The notes under the pieces: model-generated
Told to the model about the DNA's origin: nothing
Databases searched by the model: none
Seen by the model: the letters and a program-made list of their open reading frames with translations, nothing else
Shown: in pieces, positions 37,683-47,302 of the stretch
How positions within the stretch are numbered: the first letter of the stretch is position 1
How the letters are laid out: each line of letters starts with the position of its first letter
Assembly: GCA_963845735.1 (NCBI GenBank)
Contig: CAWJTR010000011.1
Span: 372,001 to 436,000 of the forward strand
Direction: 5' to 3'
Source of the DNA: AP-15 sp963845735
GTDB lineage: Bacteria; Pseudomonadota; Alphaproteobacteria; ATCC43930; CGMCC-115725
Length of the DNA: 64,000 nucleotides
Made by a program: the position numbers and the translations under genes

Positions 37683-37820
37683 AGGTTTGCCCTTCCTGAA
37701 AGGTCGCGAGGGTAGAACAGCGCCCGGCGCCGTTGATGCCGCCTCGGCGGGCGAGCGTCAAGCCCCGATCTGGCCGTGCGGTCGCCGTCGGCGGGGTCGT
37801 GCCGGCGTCGACGCGAAGCG

Positions 37821-38282
37821 CTATTTCTCTGACGGGCGCTCGCCGCCGGATGCCAGCGCCTTGGCCAGTTCGAACAAGCGGCGGCGGACGACGGCATCCT
37901 CGATGCGATAATAGGCGCTGACGAGTTCGACCGTCTCGCGCTTGCGCAGAGGGTCGGAATCGAAGGCTTCGGCGGGGGGCTCGGCGAAACCGGCCGGGAT
38001 CGCCGGCGCCCGCACCGGGTCCATATCGTCGAAAAAGAACGAGACCGGGACATCGAGCACCCGGCTCAAATCATGCAGCCGGCTGGCCCCGATGCGATTG
38101 GCGCCGCGCTCGTATTTCTGTACCTGCTGAAAAGTCAAGCCGATCGCCTCGCCGAGCTTCTCCTGGCTCAGCCCCAGCATATTGCGGCGCAGCCGAACGC
38201 GCGAGCCGACATGGATATCGATCGGGTTGGGCTTGTCGCCCTTTTGCCGGCCCGGCCGTCGGGTCTGTTGATGCATCGCCAT
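37821..38282 (-). CDS. XRE-family transcriptional regulator
   Basis: Small DNA-binding protein. HTH_3 domain at about 25-85: LRRNMLGLSQEKLGEAIGLT, FQQVQKYERGANRIGASRLH, then SRVLDVPVSFFFDDMD. The C-terminal part is helical (ETVELVSAYYRIEDAVVRRR). 153 residues. The same gene is regularly found before metK in this class, so it may control the methionine/SAM segment, but this is not shown by sequence. Confidence 0.9.
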   Translation of the reverse strand: MAMHQQTRRPGRQKGDKPNPIDIHVGSRVRLRRNMLGLSQEKLGEAIGLTFQQVQKYERGANRIGASRLHDLSRVLDVPVSFFFDDMDPVRAPAIPAGFAEPPAEAFDSDPLRKRETVELVSAYYRIEDAVVRRRLFELAKALASGGERPSEK

Positions 38283-38402
38283 CTCGGGTCGACCGCTTTC
38301 TCGATAACAATTCGTTTATTGTTAGATGACAGGGGGCAGCCGGTCAAGGCGAACCTTCAACCTGAAATAAGTCGTTGCAACCGCAGGGCGGTATACCGCG
38401 AC

Positions 38403-40019
38403 TCAACGCAGGCGCATCGCCACTGGCGCCGCACCGAGCAGAAGCAGCGCCAACAACATCCAGTCGCCGGCCCGAGCGTAAGGCGTGGGCGCCGCCGGGC
38501 CCGGAAGCGCCGCATCGACATTGCCCACCGCATCGAGGCGAGTCCGGGCGAGCACCCTTCCTGCCGCATCGACGACCGCACTGATGCCGTTGTTGGCGAC
38601 ACGGACCAGCGGCAGGCCTTCCTCGACAGCGCGGGTGCGGGCGATCGCGAAATGCTGGTACGGGCCGGAGCTGCGGCCGTACCAGGCGTCGTTGGTGACG
38701 TTCAGCATCCACGCCGGCCGATCGCTTTTGTCAACGATTGCCCCGGGAAAGATGGCCTCGTAACAGATCAGCGCGGCAAAGGGCGGCAGCCCCGGTAGCG
38801 CGATCGTCCGCGGACCCGGACCGGCGCTGAGGTCCATAGTGCCGGCGGTGATTTTCTTGAACGGCAGCCAAGGGCGCAGCGGGACGTATTCGCCAAACGG
38901 GACCAGATGCGCTTTGTCGTAGTGCGCCACGACAGCGCCGCGGTCGTCGAGCGCCTCGATGCTGTTCCACACCTCTTCGATCGGACCCGGTGGCGGATTT
39001 GCCCGTAATGCGCCGGTGATCAGATAGCCGCCGTGCGGGACGATCGTCGCGATTGCCTGGCGGGCGGCCGCGTCTCGGCCGAGCAGAAACGGCGCAGCTG
39101 CCTCCGGCCACAGCACGGCGGCGAGCGGATGGTCGGCCGGCGCGGCGCTCAAAGCGAGCAGCCGTCGGAAATCGGCCTGGGCTGCCGCCGGCAACCATTT
39201 CAAGCTCTGTGGGATCGAGGGTTGGACCAAGCGCAGCCATGTCCCGGTGAGGAGGGTGGGCATGGTCTCGAGCCGGATCGCGCCGGCGACAGCGGGGACG
39301 AGAATCAACAGCCCGGCCAGTATCGCCGGCGTCCAGCGCCGCGCCGCGGACATTGGCGTCATCGAAGGCTCGCCCAGAGCGGCAGGCAGCGAGGCTGCAA
39401 GAATGGTCACGAAACTGAGCCCATAGATGCCGACCCAGGCGACGCTTTGCAGCACCAAGAGGGCCCCCGGAAAACCTCCGGACCAGGCATAGCCGATCAA
39501 ATTCCACGGCAGCCCGGTCAAGGCGTGACCACGGACCCATTCGCCCGCACTCCAGGCGATGGCAAAGACGAATATCCGCGCCGACGCCGGCAAATGCAGG
39601 TAGTCGCGGACGAGCCGGGTCGCGAGCAGCACCAACCCTATGTACAGCGCAAATCCCGCCGGCAGCCCCGCCGCAGCAAGCGGCACCAGCCACCAGAAAC
39701 GATCGATGTCGACAAACAGCGCCGCCGCGATCCAATAGAGCCCAGCGAGAAAAAAGCCGAAGCCGAAGACCCAGCCAAGCCTGAACGAGGCCCAGGGGTT
39801 GGCGCTGCCGTCGTCGAGCCACAACAGGCTCGTGAAGACGACCGCCAGCAGCGGCGTCAGATCGAACGGCGGCAATGCCGCTGCAGCGCCGACCCCCAGC
39901 ACAAAGGCGAGCCCGTAGCGCCGCCACCCGGAAAACCCGGCCAATCCGTCGGCCAGCCGGCACAACGGGGTGTCGACCCTGGAACCGGCCTGGACGCGGA
40001 ACAGCGCGATCTCACGCAT
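38403..40019 (-). CDS. lnt: apolipoprotein N-acyltransferase
   Basis: Inner-membrane enzyme that adds the third acyl chain to lipoproteins. About six to seven membrane segments in the first 230 residues, then the nitrilase domain with the Glu-Lys-Cys triad: LWPEAAAPF, YDKAHLVPFGEYVPLR and ALICYEAIFPGAIV. ATG at 40019 is two bases after the corC stop; a longer frame exists upstream but runs inside corC. 538 residues, intact. Confidence 0.95.
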   Translation of the reverse strand: MREIALFRVQAGSRVDTPLCRLADGLAGFSGWRRYGLAFVLGVGAAAALPPFDLTPLLAVVFTSLLWLDDGSANPWASFRLGWVFGFGFFLAGLYWIAAALFVDIDRFWWLVPLAAAGLPAGFALYIGLVLLATRLVRDYLHLPASARIFVFAIAWSAGEWVRGHALTGLPWNLIGYAWSGGFPGALLVLQSVAWVGIYGLSFVTILAASLPAALGEPSMTPMSAARRWTPAILAGLLILVPAVAGAIRLETMPTLLTGTWLRLVQPSIPQSLKWLPAAAQADFRRLLALSAAPADHPLAAVLWPEAAAPFLLGRDAAARQAIATIVPHGGYLITGALRANPPPGPIEEVWNSIEALDDRGAVVAHYDKAHLVPFGEYVPLRPWLPFKKITAGTMDLSAGPGPRTIALPGLPPFAALICYEAIFPGAIVDKSDRPAWMLNVTNDAWYGRSSGPYQHFAIARTRAVEEGLPLVRVANNGISAVVDAAGRVLARTRLDAVGNVDAALPGPAAPTPYARAGDWMLLALLLLGAAPVAMRLR

Positions 40020-40929
40020 TACCGCCGCCCGGCGCGCCGGTCGCAGCCGGCAGGCTGCGCACACGCAGCCGCTTGATCCGCCGCGGGTCGCCTTCGAGAA
40101 CTTCAAATTCGATCCCGGACGGGTGTGCGATTACCTCGCCGCGCTTCGGCACCCGGCCGGCGAGGGTCGAGACGAGGCCGCCCAAGGTATCGACCTCTTC
40201 TTGGTCACCTGTCGGGCGCAGCCGGATACCCTGACGTTCCTCGAGCGCCTCGATCGGTGTGCGGGCGTCGGCGACGAGCGTCCCGTCGGGGCGCTCGATT
40301 AGGTGCGGGCCATCGCTGACGTCATGCTCGTCCTCGATATCGCCAACGATCTCCTCGATCAGATCTTCGATCGTCACCAGTCCGTCGATCCCGCCAAACT
40401 CATCGACGACCATCGCAATATGCGTGCGCGCTTGGCGCATCTGCACCAAGAGGTCGAGGATCGGCAAGGATGGCGCGACAAACAGCGTCTTGCGCAGCAG
40501 TGGCGTCAGTTTCGTTTCACGCCGTTCGGCGACTGGGGGCAGGATATCCTTGACGTGGATGAAGCCGATCGCGTCGTCCAAGGTTTCGCGGTAGACCGGC
40601 ACCCGCGAATGCCCTTGCTCGATCATGTATTGGACGACCTCGGGGAACGGCGTCTCGACATCGAGCGCAACGATGTCGACGCGCGGCACCATGACATCGG
40701 CGGCAGTGCGGTCGTGGCCTTTGAGGATGTTGCCGATCAACACCCGCTCCTGCGCGCCGAGCGAATCGGGGCCGTCGGCCGGCGGCTCCTCGATCATCTC
40801 GTCGATGGTCTCGCGCAAGCTTTCGCCGTTGCGTGGCCGGCGGACCAGCCGCAGCAAACTACGCAGACGCGCAAAGCCCCGATCTCGCTCGGGCTGGCCG
40901 CTACTTTGGGGCGGCTCGGAGTCGGTCAT
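40012..40929 (-). CDS. CorC/HlyC-family CBS-domain protein
   Basis: Cytoplasmic protein with two CBS domains (about 65-190, including VMVPRVDIVALDVE and AMVVDEFGGIDGLVTIEDLI) and a C-terminal CorC_HlyC transporter-associated domain (about 215-295, ADARTPIEALEERQGI). Related proteins are linked with Mg2+/Co2+ efflux. Start chosen at MTDSEPPQ; an upstream in-frame ATG at 40959 is possible. 305 residues. The ybeY-corC-lnt order is widely conserved. Confidence 0.92.
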   Translation of the reverse strand: MTDSEPPQSSGQPERDRGFARLRSLLRLVRRPRNGESLRETIDEMIEEPPADGPDSLGAQERVLIGNILKGHDRTAADVMVPRVDIVALDVETPFPEVVQYMIEQGHSRVPVYRETLDDAIGFIHVKDILPPVAERRETKLTPLLRKTLFVAPSLPILDLLVQMRQARTHIAMVVDEFGGIDGLVTIEDLIEEIVGDIEDEHDVSDGPHLIERPDGTLVADARTPIEALEERQGIRLRPTGDQEEVDTLGGLVSTLAGRVPKRGEVIAHPSGIEFEVLEGDPRRIKRLRVRSLPAATGAPGGGNA

Positions 40930-40955
40930 CGAAAAACTGATTCGGCTTGTACTGC

Positions 40956-41470
40956 TCACATAGTGCCGCGATAAGGATCCGGCACCCCCAAGCTTGCCAG
41001 TATAGACGTTTCCAGCAACTCCATAGCGACCGCTTCCGCCTCGGTCGCGTGGTCGTAGCCGAGCAGATGCAAGACGCCATGAACGATCAGATGGGAGAGG
41101 TGGTCGCTAAGCGGCTTGCCCTGCTCATCGGCCTCGCGCGCGGCGGTCTCGAAGGCGAGCACGACATCGCCGAGCAACAATGGCGCCCCGGGCGGGATCG
41201 CGGCGCCTGGGATTCCAGGCCGGGAAGGCGAGTACGTTGGTCGGCTGGTCGACGCCGCGCCAGTCACGGTTGAGCCGTTGCTGTACGGCATCATCGGCGA
41301 GGCTGATGGCGAGCTCGATCACGGTCCGTTGCTCGATGCCGAAGCCCGCCTTGCTGCGCGACAAAGCAAGGCGCAGCGGCAGCGCGGGCGAGGTCTTCGG
41401 CGGCTGGGCACACCCGTCCCCAAGTGGCGCAGAGCGAGGCGACGTCGATTACCGCGGTCAATTCGGTCAC
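40956..41470 (-). CDS. ybeY: endoribonuclease YbeY, two frameshifts
   Basis: Metal-dependent RNase for 16S rRNA 3'-end maturation and ribosome quality control. The metal site is LIVHGVLHLLGYDHATEAEA (HGxLHLxGYDH), and the middle part reads QQRLNRDWRGVDQPTNVLAF. GTG at 41470 overlaps the phoH stop (GTGA) and starts VTELTAVIDVASLCATWG. Inserted bases near 41375 and 41225 break the frame; repaired it has 170 residues, normal for YbeY. Confidence 0.94.
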
Positions 41471-42479
41471 GGCTCGACAGCGCGCGCTGCGCGTTCGCGC
41501 GCTTCATAAGCGCGAACGATGCGGGCAACGAATTCGTGCCGAACAACGTCGCGATCGCTAAACCGGACGACCGAGATCCCATCGACGCCTCCAGAGTTTC
41601 GAGCGCCTCGGCGAGGCCCGAGCGGGTTCCGGGGGGCAGATCCACCTGGGACGGGTCGCCGGTCACGACCATGCGTGAGCCCTCGCCCAACCGGGTCAGG
41701 AACATTTTGATCTGCACGGGGGTGGTGTTCTGCGCTTCGTCGAGGATGACGAAGGCGCGCGCCAAGGTGCGCCCGCGCATAAACGCGATCGGCGCCACCT
41801 CGATCTCGCCGGTGCCAAGGCGGCGCGCGAGCTGATCGGCCGGCAGCATGTCGTTGAGCGCGTCGAAGATCGGGCGCAGATACGGGTCGACCTTGTCGCG
41901 CAGATCGCCCGGCAGGAAGCCCAGCCGCTCGCCGGCCTCGACCGCCGGCCGCGACAGAATAATGCGTTCGACCCGCCCGGTCATCAACAGGTCGACCGCG
42001 GCGGCGACCGCGAGATAGGTCTTGCCGGTGCCGGCGGGCCCCAGGCCGAAAACCAAGTCGCTTTCGCGCAGCGCCTTGATGTAGGCGGCCTGTCCCGGCG
42101 AGCGCGCGGCGATGCGGCGCTTGCGGGTACGAAAAGCGGCGTCCTCGTGCCACAGGCTCAGGCTCCGGTCGGCGATCTCGGCTTCGGCCAGACGGATCGC
42201 TGCCTCGACCGCCGGCAGATCGATCTCCTGCCCATGTTTCAGCCGATCGTAGAGCCGCGACAGCGCCAGTTGGGCCGCTTCTGTCGCCGAGGGCGGGCCC
42301 GAGATCGCCAGCCGGTTGCCGCGGGTGATGACCGAAACGCCAAGCTGCCGTTCGATCCGATCCAGATGCTGGTCGCGCTCGCCATAAAGCGGCGGCAGCA
42401 GCAAATTGTCGTCGAATTCGAGCTGTGTGCGCCCTTCAGCCGGCTCGGCTGCGATGATGCCGGAAGGAGGCGCGGTCAT
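41467..42479 (-). CDS. PhoH-like ATPase, one frameshift
   Basis: ATPase of the PhoH/PhoL type, associated with RNA metabolism alongside YbeY. KH-like N-terminal region (LGVSVITRGNRLAISGPP), Walker A GLGPAGTGKTYLA, then ILSRPAVEAGERLGFLPGDL, Walker B AFVILDEAQNTTP and MVVTGDPSQVDLP. One base is missing in a G run near 41585, after which the protein reads GVDGISVVRFSDRDVVRHEF; repaired length 337. ATGA overlap with miaB upstream and GTGA overlap with ybeY downstream indicate translational coupling. Confidence 0.94.
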
Positions 42480-43813
42480 GCCGCAACCATCGCGGAGAGG
42501 CTGTTTTGACCGGCACCCGATATCAGGGCCGGGACGACATCGCCAATCCGGTCGGCGGCGGCGGCAAGATGGACACTCTGCAGGTAGGGGCTGCGGCCGA
42601 CCAGCTGGCCTTGGTGCCGCCCCGGCTTTTCCAACAGCACCGGCAGGACGCGCCCGACGCAAGCCGCGTTGAAGTCGCGCTGCTGCTGCGCCAGCAGCGT
42701 CTGCAAGGCGGCGAGCCGCTCGACCTTGACCGCGTCCGCGACCTGATCCGCGGCCGATGCCGCGGGGGTGCCGGGGCGCGGCGAGTATTTGAACGAAAAC
42801 GCCTGGGCAAAGCCGATCTCGCCGACGAGATCGATGGTCGCCCGAAAATCGTCGTCGCTCTCACCGGGAAAGCCGACGATCAGATCGGTGGACAGCGCGA
42901 GATCCGGCCGCGCCGCGCGCAGGCGCTCGACGATGCGCTGGTAGTCGGCCGCGGTGTGGCGCCGGTTCATCGCCGCCAGCACATGGTCCGAGCCGCTCTG
43001 CACCGGCAAATGCAGGAACGGCATCAGCTGTGGCACGTCGCGATGGGCGGCGATCAGCCGTTCATCGACATCGCGCGGATGCGAGGTTGTGTAGCGGATC
43101 CGGTCGAGCCCTGGGATTTCAGCGAGAGCGCGCACGAGATCGCCGAGCCCCCATTCCCTGCCGCCCGGCCCTTCGCCGTGATAGGCGTTGACGTTCTGCC
43201 CGAGCAGCGTGAGCTCGCGCGCACCCAAGGCCAGGAGCCGGCGCGCCTCGTCGAGGATCTGGGCTACCGGGCGCGAATACTCGGCGCCGCGGGTGTACGG
43301 CACGACGCAGAATGTGCAGAACTTGTCGCAGCCTTCCTGCACGGTCACAAAGGCGCTTACCCCCTGTTCCGTTCGCGCCTGTGGCAGGTGGTCGAATTTG
43401 GGCTCTTCCGGGAAACTGGTGTCGACCACTCCGCGGCCACCGGCCTGCAGCGCCCGCGCCACCAGCTCCGGTAGCCGATGATAGGTCTGCGGGCCGAAGA
43501 CGAGATCGACGAACGGCGCGCGGCGGCGGATCTCGCCGCCCTCGGCCTGGGCGACGCAGCCGGCCACGGCGATCAGCATGGTTTCGCCCCGGCGCGCTTT
43601 GCGTGCTTTCAGCGCACGGATCTTGCCGAGCTCGGAATAGACCTTTTCCGCCGCCTTTTCGCGGATGTGGCAGGTGTTGAGGATGACCAGATCGGCGTCT
43701 TCGGCCGAGGCGGCCCGGTCAAAGCCGAGCGGCGCCAACAACTCGGCCATGCGCGCCGAATCGTAGACATTCATTTGACAACCGTAGGTTGCTATAAAGA
43801 CGCTCTTGGTCAC
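42476..43813 (-). CDS. miaB: tRNA-2-methylthio-N6-dimethylallyladenosine synthase
   Basis: Radical-SAM methylthiotransferase that modifies A37 of tRNA. UPF0004 domain with three Cys (TYGCQMN, ILNTCHIREKA, VAGCVAQAEG), radical-SAM cluster CDKFCTFCVVPYTRG, and a C-terminal TRAM domain (ADRIGDVVPALIS). GTG start at 43813 gives VTKSVFIATYG; 445 residues, no frame break. Coupled to phoH by an ATGA overlap. Confidence 0.97.
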   Translation of the reverse strand: MTKSVFIATYGCQMNVYDSARMAELLAPLGFDRAASAEDADLVILNTCHIREKAAEKVYSELGKIRALKARKARRGETMLIAVAGCVAQAEGGEIRRRAPFVDLVFGPQTYHRLPELVARALQAGGRGVVDTSFPEEPKFDHLPQARTEQGVSAFVTVQEGCDKFCTFCVVPYTRGAEYSRPVAQILDEARRLLALGARELTLLGQNVNAYHGEGPGGREWGLGDLVRALAEIPGLDRIRYTTSHPRDVDERLIAAHRDVPQLMPFLHLPVQSGSDHVLAAMNRRHTAADYQRIVERLRAARPDLALSTDLIVGFPGESDDDFRATIDLVGEIGFAQAFSFKYSPRPGTPAASAADQVADAVKVERLAALQTLLAQQQRDFNAACVGRVLPVLLEKPGRHQGQLVGRSPYLQSVHLAAAADRIGDVVPALISGAGQNSLSAMVAA

Positions 43814-43818
43814 GCCCT

Positions 43819-44709
43819 TCACCCTCGCTGCGGCGATACCCGCTCCGGTCGGTTCGACAGGGCTCGCGGCCGCTTGACCGAGATCGCCGCCAGCGCAGCC
43901 GCGCTGGCGGTCGGCGGCTCCGGCACCGGCTGAGGCCGCCCGGCGAGCGCGGCGGCCATGCCGCCGGCGACCCGCGCATGGCAATAACTGGCGAGCGACT
44001 TGCGCGACCCGCAATCGGCGATAGAGACCGGAGGATGAAACTCGACGACTACTTCGACCGTACCCAGCCCGATCATCGTCCACAAATGAGGCGCCAACTC
44101 GGCCGTTCCATACCAGGCAAAAAATGGGCGAAGCAGCCGGCCCAGCGGGATGCCGTCGAGCCTCGTATAGGCGACCGAGATCGGTTGAACCACGATCGGG
44201 ACGATCTCTTGCATCTTTTCAGCGGCGCTGAACAATGCGCTCTTGAACGGCAACACCCGGGTGCCGTCGCCGCTTGTCCCTTCGGGAAAGAGGATCAGGG
44301 CGTCGCCCACAACCAGACGCTCGGTCATTGCGTCGCGCTGCGAGCGAGTGCTGCGCACCCGCCGGTCGACAAAGACGGTGCGCTGCAATTTCGCCAGCCA
44401 GCCAAAAAAGGGCCAGCCGGCGACCTCGGCCTTGGCGACGAATGAGCCGGCGATCAACGAGCCGAGCACCGTGATATCGGTATAGGAGACGTGATTCGAC
44501 GCGAACAACACCGGCCGCTCGACGGTCGGCGCTCCGACCGTACGGACGCGAAACCCGAGGATCCGGCAGCACCCGCGGTGATAAAAGCCCGGAAGCGTGC
44601 GCGACCAGGGGCGGCGCAGAGCCAGCCCCACCCCCTGCACCGGCATTAGGCTGAGGGTCCAGACCACGTAGAGCGCGAGGCGCGCGATCCTCAGCGCCGG
44701 CGAGCCCAT
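43819..44709 (-). CDS. olsA: 1-acyl-sn-glycerol-3-phosphate acyltransferase family, probable OlsA
   Basis: Membrane-associated acyltransferase. An N-terminal membrane segment (IARLALYVVWTLSLMPVQGV) precedes the PlsC motifs: FASNHVSYTDI (NHxxxxD), VDRRVRST and LFPEGTSGDG. 296 residues, ending in an Arg-rich tail. It starts 4 bases after olsB, so it most likely adds the second acyl chain to lyso-ornithine lipid. A general PlsC role is the alternative. Confidence 0.85.
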   Translation of the reverse strand: MGSPALRIARLALYVVWTLSLMPVQGVGLALRRPWSRTLPGFYHRGCCRILGFRVRTVGAPTVERPVLFASNHVSYTDITVLGSLIAGSFVAKAEVAGWPFFGWLAKLQRTVFVDRRVRSTRSQRDAMTERLVVGDALILFPEGTSGDGTRVLPFKSALFSAAEKMQEIVPIVVQPISVAYTRLDGIPLGRLLRPFFAWYGTAELAPHLWTMIGLGTVEVVVEFHPPVSIADCGSRKSLASYCHARVAGGMAAALAGRPQPVPEPPTASAAALAAISVKRPRALSNRPERVSPQRG

Positions 44710-44713
44710 GCCG

Positions 44714-45602
44714 TCAAGACGCCCATGTGTCTTTGCCCCATGTGTCCTTGATGTCTTTTGAGCGGCGTACGTAGTGGCGCGAGTATCGGTCGCTGACGAG
44801 ATCGGTCTTGACGACAATACACACGTCTATGGTGTTAAAGTCGCGGTCGATCACCGCGCCGTCGCCGACGAAACCGCCGAGCCGCAGATAGCCTTTTATC
44901 AGCGGCGGCAAGGCGGCCAGCGCCCGCGGCGAATCGAGCGCACCGGCCGGCAACCGGCACATGTCGACATAGCGGTCGGCGAGAGCCCGCGCCCGCAGGG
45001 CCGGAGGTGCGAGATGATGGTGATGCAGATAGGAGAGCGGTATCGCCAGCGCGTCGGGATCGGTGCCCGGCAAGCTCGCGCAGCCGAACATCAGGGCGAT
45101 GTCGTAATGAAAGACGTAGGCCGCGATCCCGGCCCACAACAGCTGCATCGCCGGTCGCTGGCGGTAGGCCGCATCGACGCAGGAGCGGCCGAGCTCGAGG
45201 ATCTCTCCGCGATAGGCGACGAGCGGGGCGATGTCGTACTCGGCAGCCGAATAAAACCCACCGAGCCGAGCCGCGGCCTCCCGCCGGATCAGGCGATAGG
45301 TGCCGACGACGATCTCGGGTCCGGGACCGCGGCAGTGGTCGAGGACCAACAAGTGATCGCAGCCCGCGTCAAACCGGTCGAAGTCTCGGCGACGACGCGC
45401 CGTGTCGATTTGTGGGCGCGCCCCGAGGGTTTCGTAAAAGATCCGATAGCGCAGCGCCTGCACGGCATCGATATCGGCCTCGCTTTCGGCAAGCCGAACC
45501 TGCAGCGGGCCCGAGGAGATATCGACTATGCGGGCCGGCCGAGCGCACGGCTCCGGTCTCGATCGCCAGATTGCCGGGCTCGAACGCGGCGCCGCCGATC
45601 AC
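44714..45602 (-). CDS. olsB: L-ornithine N(alpha)-acyltransferase, probable OlsB, one frameshift
   Basis: GNAT-fold enzyme that transfers a 3-hydroxyacyl chain to ornithine, the first step of ornithine-lipid synthesis. Typical segments: VQALRYRIFYETLGA, GTYRLIRREAAARLGGFYSA, EILELGRSCVDAAYRQRPAM, FGCASLPGTDPDALAIPLSY and DFNTIDVCIVVKTDL. The N-terminal ~25 residues lie in another frame (VIGGAAFEPGNLAIETGAV from GTG at 45602), joined by one inserted base near 45525; GTG at 45463 would be a shorter alternative. Repaired length 295. Paired with olsA. Confidence 0.86.
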
Positions 45603-45705
45603 GCCGCTCGACCGGATCGGAAGAAAAACCTGGGCCGTAAGCTTCCCGCCCAAGGATTCGGCAGCAACTGCGCCGGCGACAGGCCCGTCAACCGCTGCGG
45701 ACGCA

Positions 45706-46137
45706 TCATTCCCTATCTGGCCCGGGTTTCGCCGCACGTGGTACGGCGTACAGTTCGAGCCGATGACCGACGAGATCGTAGCCGAGCTGATCGGCGACCG
45801 CTTCTTGAAGCTTTTCGATCTCCTCGTTGCGGAACTCGATCACCCGACCGGATTGCAGGTCGATCAGATGATCGTGGTGTGCGCTGGGCATTTCTTCATA
45901 GCGCGCGCGGCCTTCGCCGAAATCGTGCCGGGCCAGGATGTTCGCTTCCTCGAACAGCCGCACAGTGCGATAGACGGTGGCGATGCTGATATGCGGATCG
46001 ATTGCGGTCGCCCGCCGATAGACCTGCTCGACATCGGGATGATCGGCCGATTCCGACAGCACGCGAGCAATGACTCGGCGTTGCTCGGTCATTTTGAGAC
46101 CTTTGTCGAGGCAGAGCTGCTCCAGCCGCGAGATCAT
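45706..46137 (-). CDS. fur: Fur-family metal-responsive repressor
   Basis: Metal-dependent repressor. Winged helix MTEQRRVIARVLSESADHPD, then IDPHISIATVYRTVRLFEEA, followed by the dimerisation and metal-binding SAHHDHLIDLQSGRVIEF. The CxxC pairs of some Fur proteins are absent, as in the Mur/Fur type of alphaproteobacteria, so Mn or Fe could be the signal. ATG at 46137 follows GGAG; a GTG ten codons earlier is less likely. 143 residues. Confidence 0.93.
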   Translation of the reverse strand: MISRLEQLCLDKGLKMTEQRRVIARVLSESADHPDVEQVYRRATAIDPHISIATVYRTVRLFEEANILARHDFGEGRARYEEMPSAHHDHLIDLQSGRVIEFRNEEIEKLQEAVADQLGYDLVGHRLELYAVPRAAKPGPDRE

Positions 46138-46244
46138 CGCATCTCCGTCACGAGCGTCTGTAGCCACTATAGCGCAAATCCTCGGGCAAGCCTATTTCCG
46201 ACGTGGGTCTCGGCGCCGACCGCGCGTGGCATCGGCCGCGGCGC

Positions 46245-46661
46245 TTAGGCGCGCGGTCGTCGCGCCCGAGTCCCCAGGCCGATTTCCTTGGCGAGGCGGC
46301 TGCGCTGGCGCGCGTAGTTCGGCGCGACCATCGGATAATCGGAGCCCAGCCCCCATCGCTCGCGATAAGCTTCGGGCGTCATATTGTAGGCGGTCTTCAA
46401 ATGCCGCTTGAGCATTTTCAGTTTCTTGCCGTCCTCCAGACAGACGATAAAGTCGGCATGAACCGATTTCTTGATCGGGACTGCCGGCTGTGGTCGTTCA
46501 GCCGGTGCGGTCGGGACGCTGCCGATATTGGCAAGCGAGTTGTATACCTGGTTGATCAGCTGCGGCAAATCACCCAGGGACACCGTATTGTTGGAAACGT
46601 GCGCGGCGACGATTTCCGTCGTCAATGCCAGCAAATCGCTGGTTTCGTCGGAGCTGTTCAT
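46245..46661 (-). CDS. MucR/Ros-family zinc-finger transcriptional regulator
   Basis: Global regulator of the type that controls exopolysaccharide and motility genes in alphaproteobacteria. The zinc-finger region reads FIVCLEDGKKLKMLKRHLKT followed by AYNMTPEAYRERWGLGSDYP. The second Cys of the usual CxxCG is Asp here (CLEDG), while the His ligands in the following helix remain, so metal coordination must differ. ATG at 46661 (MNSSDETSDLLAL) is the natural start. 138 residues. Confidence 0.9.
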   Translation of the reverse strand: MNSSDETSDLLALTTEIVAAHVSNNTVSLGDLPQLINQVYNSLANIGSVPTAPAERPQPAVPIKKSVHADFIVCLEDGKKLKMLKRHLKTAYNMTPEAYRERWGLGSDYPMVAPNYARQRSRLAKEIGLGTRARRPRA

Positions 46662-46819
46662 ATCGATGGTCCTACTGGTGCTGCTCTCCAAATATAAGTA
46701 ACAATCGGAACGGCGGCAATGCGCTCGATCGCCGATTTCTTGCAATCAAGGCGGCGGCACAGGTAACATTTGGTTGTAGGGGCGAACAAGGCGACAGCAC
46801 AAGCGAGGCGACGACGAAT

Positions 46820-47302
46820 TCAAGTCGAAAGCGAGACGCGGGCGATCGCACGGCGAAGCACGAGCGCGTCGACCGGGCCGCCGGGGCGCCGGTAATAATT
46901 GCGCCGGCGGCCGATCTGTACAAAGCCGCCAACCGCGTAGAGCGCGCGCGCTCCGGCATTATCGGCTGCGACCTCGAGAAACACACTGTTTCCGCCACGC
47001 CGCGGCGCCTCTTCGCAGATCGCCGCGAGCAGCGCCGATCCGGCACCTGCCCGCCTTCGCCCAGGCACGACGCCCAGGGCTAGGATCTCGCACTCGCCGC
47101 CGAGGTCGAGAGCCAGGGCAAATCCGACCGGCTCGTCGTCCTCCCAGGCCATAAATCCGAAGAACCCGGCCATGGCCATGATTTGCGCCATCGCCCGCGG
47201 CTCCCACGGCTCCTCGGGGAAGCACGTCCGGTGCAGCATCGACAGCGGCGCCGCGAGCGCGCCGGCCGCCTCCCTGGAAACCGCTTCGAGACGCCGATTC
47301 AC
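46820..47302 (-). CDS. rimI: ribosomal-protein-alanine N-acetyltransferase-like (RimI) GNAT protein
   Basis: Acetyltransferase. The acetyl-CoA loop is LGVVPGRRRAGAGSALLAAI, followed by VFLEVAADNAGARALYAVGG and the RimI-type FVQIGRRRNYYRRPGG. GTG at 47302 overlaps the tsaB stop, giving 160 residues. The tsaB-rimI adjacency is common and supports the name over other GNAT proteins. Confidence 0.88.
   Translation of the reverse strand: MNRRLEAVSREAAGALAAPLSMLHRTCFPEEPWEPRAMAQIMAMAGFFGFMAWEDDEPVGFALALDLGGECEILALGVVPGRRRAGAGSALLAAICEEAPRRGGNSVFLEVAADNAGARALYAVGGFVQIGRRRNYYRRPGGPVDALVLRRAIARVSLST

Noticed and set aside
37683..37820. Possible SAM riboswitch before metK
   Set aside because: No conserved SAM-II or SAM-V core or pseudoknot could be recognised by eye; a covariance-model search would settle it.
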